Part shown: in pieces, positions 11,847 to 45,400 of the stretch
Numbering within the stretch: the stretch's first letter is position 1
Layout: each line of letters starts with the position of its first letter
Assembly: GCA_964020155.1 (NCBI GenBank)
Contig: OZ026561.1
Span: 913,047 to 977,046, forward strand
From: Chondrilla cf. caribensis
Lineage: Eukaryota; Porifera; Demospongiae; Chondrillida; Chondrillidae
DNA length: 64,000 nucleotides
Direction: 5' to 3'
Translations under genes and position numbers: made by a program
The notes under the pieces: generated by a model
The model's database searches: none
Seen by the model: only the letters and a program-made list of their open reading frames with translations
What the model was told of the DNA's origin: nothing

Positions 11847-13308
11847 TACATGTGCATACTGTATATGCCCAACTGTACATGTACAAGTACATACATACAG
11901 TATGTACACACTTGCCTGAACTGTGTATGCATGCAATATTTGTATGCATTACTTGCATGTACGTATATTGGGTTGTACCAGTGTATTGTGATGGTGGATT
12001 AAGAAGATATTTTGCCAAAAAGGACACTTTGGAAGATTGAATACACTCTTAGCTCAAGTAATATTGTTGTCATCACTGCAGATACAACCATTTTGGTGGC
12101 CAGTGTCCTTTGTTTAGAACTGATGACTACCAACCTCCCCCAAAGCTGAAAGATGTCGATGTTGATGTCGATAATCTTGATGATTTACATGTTCTGATCC
12201 ATCCAAAATGTCCCAAGTGTGATATGGTGAGTGGGTTGTTCTGAAAGCTTCTACCAACTCCATTTCACAACATTATTGTAGACTGTCAGCACCGGTCAGT
12301 ACTGGTCAACACTGGTCAGCACTGGTCAGCACTGTTACATACATTAAAGTACGTACATGCAGCCTTGATTTCTTCAACCTTTAAATAAACGTTTCCTTTT
12401 CAACATGATCAGAAACACAATCATTTGTTTGTCTTCATATTTGCTGTAAATTTCAGCTCCAAAATCTTTAGTAGAACTGTAGAGTCAAGATATTAATAGA
12501 TTTGATATCAAATAAAGCTGTTTCTAGATGTTCTTGAAAACTGAAAAGTTTCATTTTCAAAGGCTCAGTTAAATTCATCAGTAAGAAGTAGGGCTGGGAA
12601 TTGGCTGGAATTTTCAAATTGTTAATCAGTACACAGTAACCGATTGCTCGAGCAATTAATCACCGGAAGTAATTAGTGGGCGTAACTGGAAACCACCCCC
12701 ACTTTATTAGACTAAATAGTCGTCCAATAGACATGAAATGAAGTCCACAGTGTCCTTTTCAAAATTCAGGTACTCTTGAAGTAAGGAATTGAACCCATGG
12801 AGTGAAGGTTTTGGGTGATAAGGTGGGGGTGGCTTCCTGGTCTACTCAATTGCTTCTTGTGATTAATCGATTTGCTTGCACTAGTAACAATAATCAGATT
12901 TGAAATAAATATCGATTGATTAATCGATTAATCAATTAATAATCCCAGCACTAGTAAGAAGCCATGGCCATCCCATATTCGTGCTGGTCACCTTTCAAAC
13001 TGGATTGTTGTGAAAATACGCAAATTAGATGCTTATCACCACAACAGCACACACCAACCGTCTCAATAAAACAACCTACATACATACAATGTCATGTATT
13101 GCCATTACAGGAAAATTTAAAGGACTACATAACGTGTGAGAATTTTATGACATGTGTCAAGTGCCACTTTCGCTACTGCTTTGTGTGTCTGGAGGCGTGT
13201 TTTGGGGAGTGGCACTTCAGTGAGGAATATGGCTGCAAGAGGTATACAAAGTTGGAACAGGACGCAGAAATATTGAAGAAACAGAGAGCCGAGAGTGAGC
13301 AGCTTTGA
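7473..13308 (+). CDS. RNF14-like: RNF14-like RBR E3 ubiquitin ligase with an extra RING2-like module, 8 exons
   Basis: Exons 7473-7637, 7807-8445, 8728-8840, 9387-9582, 10246-10347, 11526-11668, 12082-12226 and 13111-13308 join in matching phase to 566 residues. The family takes ubiquitin from an E2 onto a RING2 cysteine before passing it to substrate. Domains in order: RWD (about 27-165, with the YPSERPP form of YPxxxP), RING1 starting CDIC at 235, IBR from Cys316, and RING2 (418-461) with GGCNKM placing the probable catalytic cysteine at 431. RWD plus RBR order is diagnostic of RNF14/ARA54. A fourth cysteine-rich module follows (496-543) that copies RING2 spacing; human RNF14 as I know it has no such module. 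Start chosen as the first in-frame ATG matching RWD onset. Donors include gtaagt, gttagc and gtgagt. (GU)n tracts follow most 5' splice sites. Confidence 0.9.
9614..9788. mobile_element. Pogo/Tigger-like MITE, copy 1
   Basis: A 175-bp element with imperfect terminal inverted repeats CAGWGGAACCTCTCTATTA and flanking TA dinucleotides, in intron 4 of the RNF14-like gene. Related copies lie at 50991-51165, 57127-57298 and 57735-57906. TA target duplication with a CAGTGGAACC end fits pogo/Tigger MITEs; the assignment is inferred. Confidence 0.7.
9895..10121. mobile_element. Truncated copy of the TAGxGCTGGGAAT hAT-type MITE
   Basis: It starts TAGCGCTGGGAATC and follows the same order of segments as the complete element at 12589-12953 (TAGTCATCCAATAGA, TACTCTTGAAGTA, GAACCCATGGAGTGAAGGTT, GTGGCTTCCTGGTCTA). 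It loses similarity before the right end. It lies in intron 4 of the RNF14-like gene. Confidence 0.65.
10501..11498 (-). mobile_element. hAT-type transposon remnant with short TIRs
   Basis: The ends TAGAGGCAATGGTTTTCCG (from 10501) and its reverse complement (ending 11498) form roughly 19-bp terminal inverted repeats. CCGTTTCA is repeated in the subterminal regions (near 10519, 10560, 10590 and 11431), as often seen for transposase binding sites. The element encodes a short hAT-derived protein on the minus strand. The flanks are AT-rich and I could not define an 8-bp target duplication. It sits in intron 5 of the RNF14-like gene, opposite in sense to the host. Confidence 0.7.
10689..11330 (-). 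CDS. hAT-derived protein: zinc-finger N-terminus joined to dimerisation C-terminus
   Basis: An uninterrupted 213-codon ORF runs from ATG 11330-11328 to TGA 10691-10689. The N-terminal part has a FCRFCEHSIDF zinc-binding pair followed by a basic KDHRKS stretch, like BED/CGGBP1-type DNA-binding domains. The C-terminal part has ASVDVERSFSHYKHLLNDRR and a leucine-rich tail, the hallmark of the hAT C-terminal dimerisation region. The RNase H-like catalytic core, normally several hundred residues between them, is absent. It is probably an internally deleted transposase that still binds DNA and dimerises, possibly a repressor; intactness hints at recent activity or selection. Confidence 0.65.
   Translation of the reverse strand: MAESILPLPKKAKRSTPISRVTAEERAKQFESDLYSDGGVLFCRFCEHSIDFTRVDTVKDHRKSFQAVFALSLQKLETHLDSHPAYPHYKAVRIFDPRQLPTLTHNIGDYTAIKSLEDPSSQLLEEWLIYVQYCEELPNPFQISEFWNRMKDRFPNLAAIASHAIWVPVASVDVERSFSHYKHLLNDRRETLTEENTKRLVMLYHNGDIEGHF
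12589..12953. mobile_element. hAT-type MITE with 8-bp target duplication
   Basis: The ends TAGGGCTGGGAATT and AATCCCAGCACTA form imperfect terminal inverted repeats. An exact 8-bp duplication GTAAGAAG flanks the element (12581-12588 and 12954-12961). The 8-bp duplication and the TAGNGCTGGGAA end fit the hAT superfamily. There is no ORF. It lies in intron 7 of the RNF14-like gene. Confidence 0.8.
13111..13308 (+). other. Final exon: second RING2-like zinc module of the RBR ligase
   Basis: With the end of the preceding exon (CPKC, residues 496-499), this exon gives Cys510, Cys516, Cys519, Cys524, Cys527, His536 and Cys543. The pattern lines up one-to-one with RING2 of the same protein: CPRC with CPKC, GGCNKMSC with TCENFMTC, CFCWIC with YCFVC, NHF with WHF, and a final Cys. 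It therefore looks like a duplicated RING2, with a cysteine in the catalytic position. A charged tail ends at the TGA (13306-13308). Confidence 0.75.
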
Positions 13309-14103
13309 GGGGTTGTGATATTTGTTGAGGTTCTAAAGCATGTATATTATGTACATATAAATATGTATTATTGTTTGCAATTAAGCTTTTATGATATTAA
13401 TTTTTATTATAGTTCTATAATCATAATAATGCAACAAAAATCAATGTGGAATCTATATTTATAATGACGTGTTCTATATGTGTATTATCGAACAACTTGC
13501 TTATTAAGTACCCTACATAGCTAGTACATAATACTTCTGTTGATACATAGTATGTACGTATAATATTATACATATTATATATACCTCAATTTGCATTGGT
13601 CTCTGTACGTAGTTCATATACGTACACCCTATTATTATGGCTAGATTGATATTAAATTTGATATCTTATAATATTATAATATATATTATGCCAACCTACA
13701 TACTGCCTGATATATAGCAAGATATGTGTGATACATCTACATCTGCACAATAAGGATTTGATTGATGTCCCTCAATCAGGACTAATTACTTCCATCAGCT
13801 GTATCATAATAATTGTATGCAAAATGTACTATAAATACTATATATTCCATGCATGCCAGATTATATTATGCAAGAAATATAAGTATGTACAAACCTTATA
13901 ATATGCATAATTAAATTAGATAAATTATGATCATTATTACAATGTCATAATAATTATTAGATTCCACATGATCACCTCAACCACATCAACAGTGCATCAA
14001 TAGCTGTACATAGTGTATTGAAATCACCTATCGTTAAATTATTGGTATAAATTATAATTGAAAATTTACAATTAACAACTACAGTACAGATTGCTGGTCC
14101 ATA
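13309..14103. other. AT-rich convergent intergenic region
   Basis: This 795-bp stretch separates the stop codon of the RNF14-like gene (+) from that of ABCA-A (-), so both 3' UTRs should lie here. It is AT-rich with many TATA and ATTAT runs. I saw no gene, RNA or clear AATAAA signal that I could assign. Confidence 0.55.
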
Positions 14104-36321
<22,218 letters not shown>

Positions 36322-37146
36322 CTTGTCGAGTAGTTCTTCGTTGCTCTCTCCAACCGCTTCGATCCGCACGCCGGTAGTGGCGCTACTGCACGGGAGAAGG
36401 TAGTCTAGTCGTAAGTTGATGACGACTGAAAACGAAAGTATAGAATACCATCGATCATCTGTGGAATGTTGAAAATATTTGAAATATAGACAATGTAGAG
36501 ATTGGAGATTCGTTTAGAAGAGAAGCGTTTTAGACTATGTAATGGGCAGTCATATGTCATTTTCCAAGGCTTGAGAGACTAATAAATGGAAGGAAAAAAA
36601 GCGGAAGTATCTGATCCCACACATCAGTAAACTTTATTATGAAGTTTCAATCGTACGGGATAATTACAAGGAGACCACAATACCATATTATAGATATTCG
36701 ACTAGCTCTATAAGTTAACTCATGTGATTAACACGCTATATGTATATAATATTGTATACTTCTTATCACGATATTTATTATAATATACTTGAGACAAAAC
36801 CACCTTAATTAGTCAAATATCTATGATTAAACTATAAACATCTATGCAATGTGACTTTAATTTACTATAATACCATAAATGATATTATTCTAATTCGTCT
36901 CAACTTCTGGGCACTAAGTGATAAAATATTCTACAATATGCTGATGCTTCAAGGATAAATTTTCACATCCATATTTAGACATGATAAGGACAGGCTCAAA
37001 GAAGACACACATAATAATATATATCATTCAATATATTAATGATATGTACATAATTCACTGTTGCAGTTACACTTAGGGACATATATTACATTATGATTGT
37101 GTCCCTGCGCAAAACAGCAACTGTGAAATTATATCATGATTTATAT

Positions 37147-37193
<47 letters not shown>

Positions 37194-37779
37194 ATGTGTA
37201 ATATCCCTTGGCACAGTTGATCAGTAGGTTAGCAAGTGAGGAATAAAAGTTGAACACATCATTGTCATTCTGAGACTGTCGTTGTCAAGAATTTTGTATA
37301 GTGTTGGTGACAGTATAATGACAAACAACCATGAATCATAATATACGTATGAAAATCAATGTATAGCGGTACTGTATATATAATATATATACATTGTGTA
37401 CTAGATGGAATCCTGACTTGGTGTGTAGCAACTGTGGTGGAAACAACTATTTAAACATGATATACGAGGTTACATGCATGACAGATATTGGAGACGTGGT
37501 GACATCAACGGTATGTATCAGGTTTACCGTGGTATCCCAAATATCAACTGTACAATATAAATGTTTTATGCATTTCAAACTACTAGCTTTACTAAATGAC
37601 ATGTTATTATGCTAGTGACACAAACACTATACAAAGTGCTTGACAGAGAGAGAATGACAATGGCGTGTGCAACTTTTATTCCTTTCTTGCAAACCCACTA
37701 ATTGAACTTGTCACACGTTTAAAGATGATCGAATGAAGCCTTTGCATGGCTGACAAATACCAACACATTCAGAATGTAA

Positions 37780-37825
<46 letters not shown>

Positions 37826-39481
37826 CATACACACACATGAATTTGAAGACTAAAGTCTCGCAGTTATCTATGCATGTACGTTGGATAAATCCGACTGGGT
37901 ACTACTACTGGGTACATTGTCCACAAGTTAGTGAAGACAACCGTAAATCACAAAGGAGAGTTGGATAATTGATGTTCTCACATAAATCAAGTGTTGGGTA
38001 AATCAACTGCCAGACTGTTTAATAAGCTTAATTAGGAAGCCATATTCATGTAATTATATATGCACAATACTCATTGACCTCTCATGCAGTATTACTTTGA
38101 ACAGTTTCCCAGTTTAAGCCCACATATTATAACTGGACAAAGAACAGTCCTAGCAGGAAATCATGTTGGTTTCCTTCAAGAGTTAAGAACCATTGAAGCA
38201 GTATTCAATTTTCCTCTTTCAATGTCTACACTATACCTATAGCTTCCTGAAACTATAGGGTCATTCATATTTCAATGTCTTTATATTCAACAAAAGTGGT
38301 AATTTTCTCCTGTGAAGTCTTTCACAAAACCTAGCTATTATATATTAATTTGCAGCAAAATTGAGCGTAAAAAGCCATATCTAAAGTACATGTAACGTAT
38401 TACTTCAACACTGAGAATAGCTTATTCTGCCATGTAAGCAACATTTTTGTGAGAGATGGATGGAGTGAAAACTTTTCCAAGTATTGTCAGTCCCTTTTAA
38501 TAGCAGTCCAGAGGTGCTACCTAAGTGGAGAAAATGAATAAAATCGATCCATGCACTGCAGAAACACTGTGAAACTGAATATTGCACTATTTTGGTGAAT
38601 TTGATGAATTATTATACTTCACCACATGCTCAGAAATTGTCATGGTTGCTATTGGTGACAAGACAGATTGAGTGAATACAACCAAGTGTTAGCTGTTCAA
38701 CTGGAGACAATTGTAATGGGAAACAGGATCTCTGTTTTGAGAAATGTATATGAAATGGTTAATGGTGTAACATAACAGATGTATTGGTTGTGGTAGGAAG
38801 TGTGGATTTTGTGGTGGTCTGGTGTATCCTTGTTTGTATACATATGTACTTGCACATACGTATGCACACCAGCCATCCCTTACCCCATGCCCCCACACAC
38901 AGGTATGTACTTTGTTGTGGTAGACAGTGTGTATATTTTGTGAGGGGGCTGGCATAACTTTGTTTTTATAGGTACATGCACTGATGTACACAGACCTGCC
39001 AAGCAAAACCACCTTGTAGCCTCCCTCTTTCCACACACACACAGGGTACATACACTGTTACAATGCTATGTTTTTGTATTCGTTTTGTCTGGTCTCCTAC
39101 ATATAATAACCATGACAATTTTTGCATGTGACAAGTGTGTGTGTACGTGCATGTGTGAAGTAAACATACAATTCATCAAATTCACTTAGAATGTTGGGAT
39201 CAAAAGACTTACTGTTCAACAGTGTACACATGTACCTAACCCAAATAGTTCAAATTAAACTCTTTTGAATAACCTAGATTGGCTGAATGTTGAGACCCTA
39301 ACATCACAATTAGACGCTCTTATATTTATTGAAATGTAGAGGCCTATAATTATAACTACTTGATCTGCAAATCATCATACTCTGCAGCTGTATATATCAG
39401 CAATGGTTTCATGCAAAGCTTGCATCTCTGCAGGATCTACTGTTTCACCAGTTTAAATTAGATCACCATAATAATTTTGTA
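36322..39481. other. Region upstream of ABCA-A, no gene seen
   Basis: The ABCA-A promoter and 5' UTR should lie in its first few hundred bases; I could not define a TATA box or initiator. The rest is AT-rich with a (GT)n tract at 37149-37192, a (CA)n tract at 37785-37822, and an imperfect tandem duplication of about 130 bp (about 38787-38900 and 38915-39050). No ORF resembles a known protein. Confidence 0.55.
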
Positions 39482-42400
39482 CATACTCTCCCATACATTA
39501 AAAATAATATTAAGCACCGTCAAATGTAGCTGGGGTTACGGGCCACCTATTGAGATGGGAATTGTTTTACAAGTTCGTTCAAGTCAAAAACTAGGTCAGT
39601 CAAAATATCAAGTTGACATGCCCCCTCCTCCATGAGCTATGCAGAAAGGGCTTAGCATTTTCTCTCCTATGCACTTCCATACATAAAAAATATATTAAAC
39701 ACCTTCCAATGTAGGTGGAGTTACAGGCCACCTATTGAGATGATCTATGCAAAAAGGTGCTTTGCGTTTTCTCTCCAATACTCCTCCATACATTGAAAAA
39801 ATATTAAGCACCTTCCAATGTAGCTGGAGTTACAGGCCACCTATTGAGATGGGAATTATTTCAGAAGTTAGTTCATGTCCCCAACTAGGTCTGTCTGAAA
39901 TATAAAGTTGACACGCCCCCTCCCCCATGAGCTATGCATAAAGGTGCTTAGGGTATTCTCTCCTATACTCCTCCATACATTGAAAAAAATGTTAAGCCCC
40001 TTCCAATGTAGCTGGAGTTACAGGCCACCTATTGAGATGGGAATTATTTCACAAGTTAGTTCATGTCCCCAACTAGGTCTGTCTGAAATATTACGTTGAC
40101 ACGCCCCCTCTCCCCCATGAGTTATGCAAAAAGGTGCTTAGCATTTTCTCTCCAATACTCCTCCATACAGTGAAAAAATGTTAAGCACCTTCCAATGTAG
40201 CTGGAGACTGGAGTTACGAGCCACCTATTGAGATGGGAATTGTTTCACAAGTTAGTTCAAGTCCACAGCTAGGTCTGCCTAAAATATCAAGTTGACACGC
40301 CCCCTCCCCCATGAGCTATGCAAAAAGGTGCTTAACATTATCTCTCCTATACTCCTCCATACATTGAAAAAAGTATTATGCACCTTCCAATGTAGCTGGA
40401 GTTACAGGCCACCTATTGAGATGGGAATTGTTTCACAAGTTAGTTCAAGTCCACAGCTAGGTCTGCCTAAAATATCAAGTTGACATGCCCCCCCCCCCCC
40501 ATGAGTTATGCAAAAAGGTGCTTTGCGTTTTCTCTCCTATACTCCTCCATACATTGAAAAAGTATTGAGCACCTTCCAATGTAGGTGGAGTTACAGGCCA
40601 CCTATTGAGATGGGAATTGTTTCAGAAGTTAGTTCATGTCACCAACTAGGTCTGCCTAAAGTATCAAGTTGACACGTCCCCTCCCCCATGAGCTATGTAA
40701 AAAGGTGCTTAACGTTTTCTCTCCTATACGTACTCCCCCATACATTGAAAAAAATGTTAAGCACCTTCCAATGTAGGTGGAGTTACAGGCCACCTATTGA
40801 GATGGGAATTATTTCACAAGTTAGTTCATGTCCTCAACTAGGTCTGCCTAAAGTATCAAGTTGACACGCCCCCTCCCCCATGAGCTATGTAGAAAGGTGC
40901 TTAACATTTTCTCTCCTATACTCCTCCATACATTGAAAAAAATGTTAAGCACCTTCGAATGTAGCTTGAGTTACAGGCCACCTATTGAGATGGGAATTGT
41001 TTCAGAAATTAGTTCACGTCCCCAGCTAGGTCTGCCTAAAATATCAAGTTGACACGCCCCCTCCCCCATGAGCTATTCAAAAAGGTGCTTAACGTTATCT
41101 CTCCTATATGCCCCCATACATTGAAAAAAATATTATGCACCTTCCAATGTAGGTGGAGTTACAGGCCACCTATTGAGATGGGAATTGTTTCACAAATTAG
41201 TTCACGTCCCCAGCTAGGTCTGCCTAAAGTATCAAGTTGACACACCCCCTCCCCCATGAGCTATTCAAAAAGGTGCTTAACGTTATCTCTCCTATATGCC
41301 CCCATACATTGAAAAATATATTATGCACCTTCCAATGTAGGTGGAGTTACAGGCCACCTATTGAGATGGGAATTGTTTCACAAGTTAGTTCAAGTCCACA
41401 GCTAGGTCTGCCTAAAGTATCAAGTTGACACGCCCCCTCCCCCATGAGCTATGCAAAAAGGTGCTTAACATTTTCTCTCCTATACTCCTCCATACATTGA
41501 AAAAAATGTTACGCACCTTCCAATGTAGCTGGAGTTACAGGCCACCTATTGAGATGGGAATTGTTTCACAAATTATTTCAAGTCCACAGCTAGGTCTGTC
41601 TAAAATATCACGTTGACACGCCCCCTCCCCCATGATCTATGCAAAAAGGTGCTTTGCGTTTTCTCTCCTATACTCCTCCATACATTGAAAAAATATTAAG
41701 CACCTTCCAATGTAGGTGGAGTTACAGGCCACCTATTGAGATGGGAATTATTTCACAAGTTAGTTCATGTCACCAACTAGGTCTGTCTGAAATATAAAGT
41801 TGACATGCCCCCTCCCCCATGAGCTATGCAGAAAGGTGCTTAGCATTTTCTCTCCAATACTCCTCCATACAGTGAAAAAATGTTAAGCACCTTCCAATGT
41901 AGCTGGAGACTGGAGTTACGAGCCACCTATTGAGATGGGAATTGTTTCACAAGTTAGTTCAAGTCCACAGCTAGGTCTGCCTAAAATATCAAGTTGACAC
42001 GCCCCCTCCCCCATGAGCTATTCAAAAAGGTGCTTAACATTATCTCTCCTATACTCCCCCATACATTGAAAAAAGTATTATGCACCTTCCAATGTAGCTG
42101 GAGTTACAGGCCACCTATTGAGATGGGAATTGTTTCACAAGTTAGTTCAAGTCCACCGCTAGGTCTGCCTAAAATATCACGTTGACATGCCCCCTCCCCC
42201 ATGAGTTATGCAAAAAGGTGCTTTGCGTTTTCTCTCCTATACTCCTCCATACATTGAAAAAGTATTGAGCACCTTCCAATGTAGGTGGAGTTACAGGCCA
42301 CCTATTGAGATGGGAATTATTTCACAAGTTAGTTCATGTCCCCAACTAGGTCTGTCTGAAATATTACGTTGACACGCCCCCTCTCCCCCATGAGTTATGC

Positions 42401-45400
42401 AAAAAGGTGCTTAGCATTTTCTCTCCAATACTCCTCCATACAGTGAAAAAATGTTAAGCACCTTCCAATGTAGCTGGAGACTGGAGTTACGAGCCACCTA
42501 TTGAGATGGGAATTGTTTCACAAGTTAGTTCAAGTCCACAGCTAGGTCTGCCTAAAATATCAAGTTGACACGCCCCCTCCCCCATGAGCTATGCAAAAAG
42601 GTGCTTAACATTATCTCTCCTATACTCCTCCATACATTGAAAAAAGTATTATGCACCTTCCAATGTAGCTGGAGTTACAGGCCACCTATTGAGATGGGAA
42701 TTGTTTCACAAGTTAGTTCAAGTCCACAGCTAGGTCTGCCTAAAATATCAAGTTGACATGCCCCCCCCCCCCATGAGTTATGCAAAAAGGTGCTTTGCGT
42801 TTTCTCTCCTATACTCCTCCATACATTGAAAAAGTATTGAGCACCTTCCAATGTAGGTGGAGTTACAGGCCACCTATTGAGATGGGAATTGTTTCAGAAG
42901 TTAGTTCATGTCACCAACTAGGTCTGCCTAAAGTATCAAGTTGACACGTCCCCTCCCCCATGAGCTATGTAAAAAGGTGCTTAACGTTTTCTCTCCTATA
43001 CGTACTCCCCCATACATTGAAAAAAATGTTAAGCACCTTCCAATGTAGGTGGAGTTACAGGCCACCTATTGAGATGGGAATTATTTCACAAGTTAGTTCA
43101 TGTCCTCAACTAGGTCTGCCTAAAGTATCAAGTTGACACGCCCCCTCCCCCATGAGCTATGTAGAAAGGTGCTTAACATTTTCTCTCCTATACTCCTCCA
43201 TACATTGAAAAAAATGTTAAGCACCTTCGAATGTAGCTTGAGTTACAGGCCACCTATTGAGATGGGAATTGTTTCAGAAATTAGTTCACGTCCCCAGCTA
43301 GGTCTGCCTAAAATATCAAGTTGACACGCCCCCTCCCCCATGAGCTATTCAAAAAGGTGCTTAACGTTATCTCTCCTATATGCCCCCATACATTGAAAAA
43401 AATATTATGCACCTTCCAATGTAGGTGGAGTTACAGGCCACCTATTGAGATGGGAATTGTTTCACAAATTAGTTCACGTCCCCAGCTAGGTCTGCCTAAA
43501 GTATCAAGTTGACACGCCCCCTCCCCCATGAGCTATTCAAAAAGGTGCTTAACGTTATCTCTCCTATATGCCCCCATACATTGAAAAATATATTATGCAC
43601 CTTCCAATGTAGGTGGAGTTACAGGCCACCTATTGAGATGGGAATTGTTTCACAAGTTAGTTCAAGTCCACAGCTAGGTCTGCCTAAAGTATCAAGTTGA
43701 CACGCCCCCTCCCCCATGAGCTATGCAAAAAGGTGCTTAACATTTTCTCTCCTATACTCCTCCATACATTGAAAAAAATGTTACGCACCTTCCAATGTAG
43801 CTGGAGTTACAGGCCACCTATTGAGATGGGAATTGTTTCACAAATTATTTCAAGTCCACAGCTAGGTCTGTCTAAAATATCACGTTGACACGCCCCCTCC
43901 CCCATGATCTATGCAAAAAGGTGCTTTGCGTTTTCTCTCCTATACTCCTCCATACATTGAAAAAATATTAAGCACCTTCCAATGTAGGTGGAGTTACAGG
44001 CCACCTATTGAGATGGGAATTATTTCACAAGTTAGTTCATGTCACCAACTAGGTCTGTCTGAAATATAAAGTTGACATGCCCCCTCCCCCATGAGCTATG
44101 CAGAAAGGTGCTTAGCATTTTCTCTCCAATACTCCTCCATACAGTGAAAAAATGTTAAGCACCTTCCAATGTAGCTGGAGACTGGAGTTACGAGCCACCT
44201 ATTGAGATGGGAATTGTTTCACAAGTTAGTTCAAGTCCACAGCTAGGTCTGCCTAAAATATCAAGTTGACACGCCCCCTCCCCCATGAGCTATTCAAAAA
44301 GGTGCTTAACATTATCTCTCCTATACTCCCCCATACATTGAAAAAAGTATTATGCACCTTCCAATGTAGCTGGAGTTACAGGCCACCTATTGAGATGGGA
44401 ATTGTTTCACAAGTTAGTTCAAGTCCACCGCTAGGTCTGCCTAAAATATCACGTTGACATGCCCCCTCCCCCATGAGTTATGCAAAAAGGTGCTTTGCGT
44501 TTTCTCTCCTATACTCCTCCATACATTGAAAAAGTATTGAGCACCTTCCAATGTAGGTGGAGTTACAGGCCACCTATTGAGATGGGAATTGTTTCAGAAG
44601 TTAGTTCATGTCACCAACTAGGTCTGCCTAAAGTATCAAGTTGACACGCCCCCTCCCCCATGAGCTATGTAAAAAGGTGCTTAACGTTTTCTCTCCTATA
44701 CGTACTCCCCCATACATTGAAAAAAATGTTAAGCACCTTCCAATGTAGGTGGAGTTACAGGCCACCTATTGAGATGGGAATTATTTCACAAGTTAGTTCA
44801 TGTCCTCAACTAGGTCTGCCTAAAGTATCAAGTTGACACGCCCCCTCCCCCATGAGCTATGTAGAAAGGTGCTTAACATTTTCTCTCCTATACTCCTCCA
44901 TACATTGAAAAAAATGTTAAGCACCTTCGAATGTAGCTTGAGTTACAGGCCACCTATTGAGATGGGAATTGTTTCAGAAATTAGTTCACGTCCCCAGCTA
45001 GGTCTGCCTAAAGTATCAAGTTGACACGCCCCCTCCCCCATGAGCTATTCAAAAAGGTGCTTAACGTTATCTCTCCTATATGCCCCCATACATTGAAAAA
45101 AATATTATGCACCTTCCAATGTAGGTGGAGTTACAGGCCACCTATTGAGATGGGAATTGTTTCAGAAGTTAGTTCACGTCCCCAGCTAGGTCTGCCTAAA
45201 GTATCAAGTTGACACGCCCCCTCCCCCATGAGCTATTCAAAAAGATGCTTAACGTTACCTCTCCTATATGCCCCCATACATTGAAAAAAATATTATGCAC
45301 CTTCGAATGTAGCTGGAGTTACAGGCCACCTATTGAGATGGGAAATGTTTCACAAGTTAGTTCAAGTCCACAGCTAGGTCTGCCTAAAATATCACGTTGA

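Noticed and set aside
36322..36369. Upstream extension of ABCA-A exon 1 by 16 codons from position 36369
   Set aside because: That frame begins with GTG. The first in-frame ATG is 36321-36319, directly before the conserved LWKNVILQ motif.
37394..37615. 73-codon ORF as a possible gene upstream of ABCA-A
   Set aside because: No family resemblance, AT-rich context, no splice or codon support.
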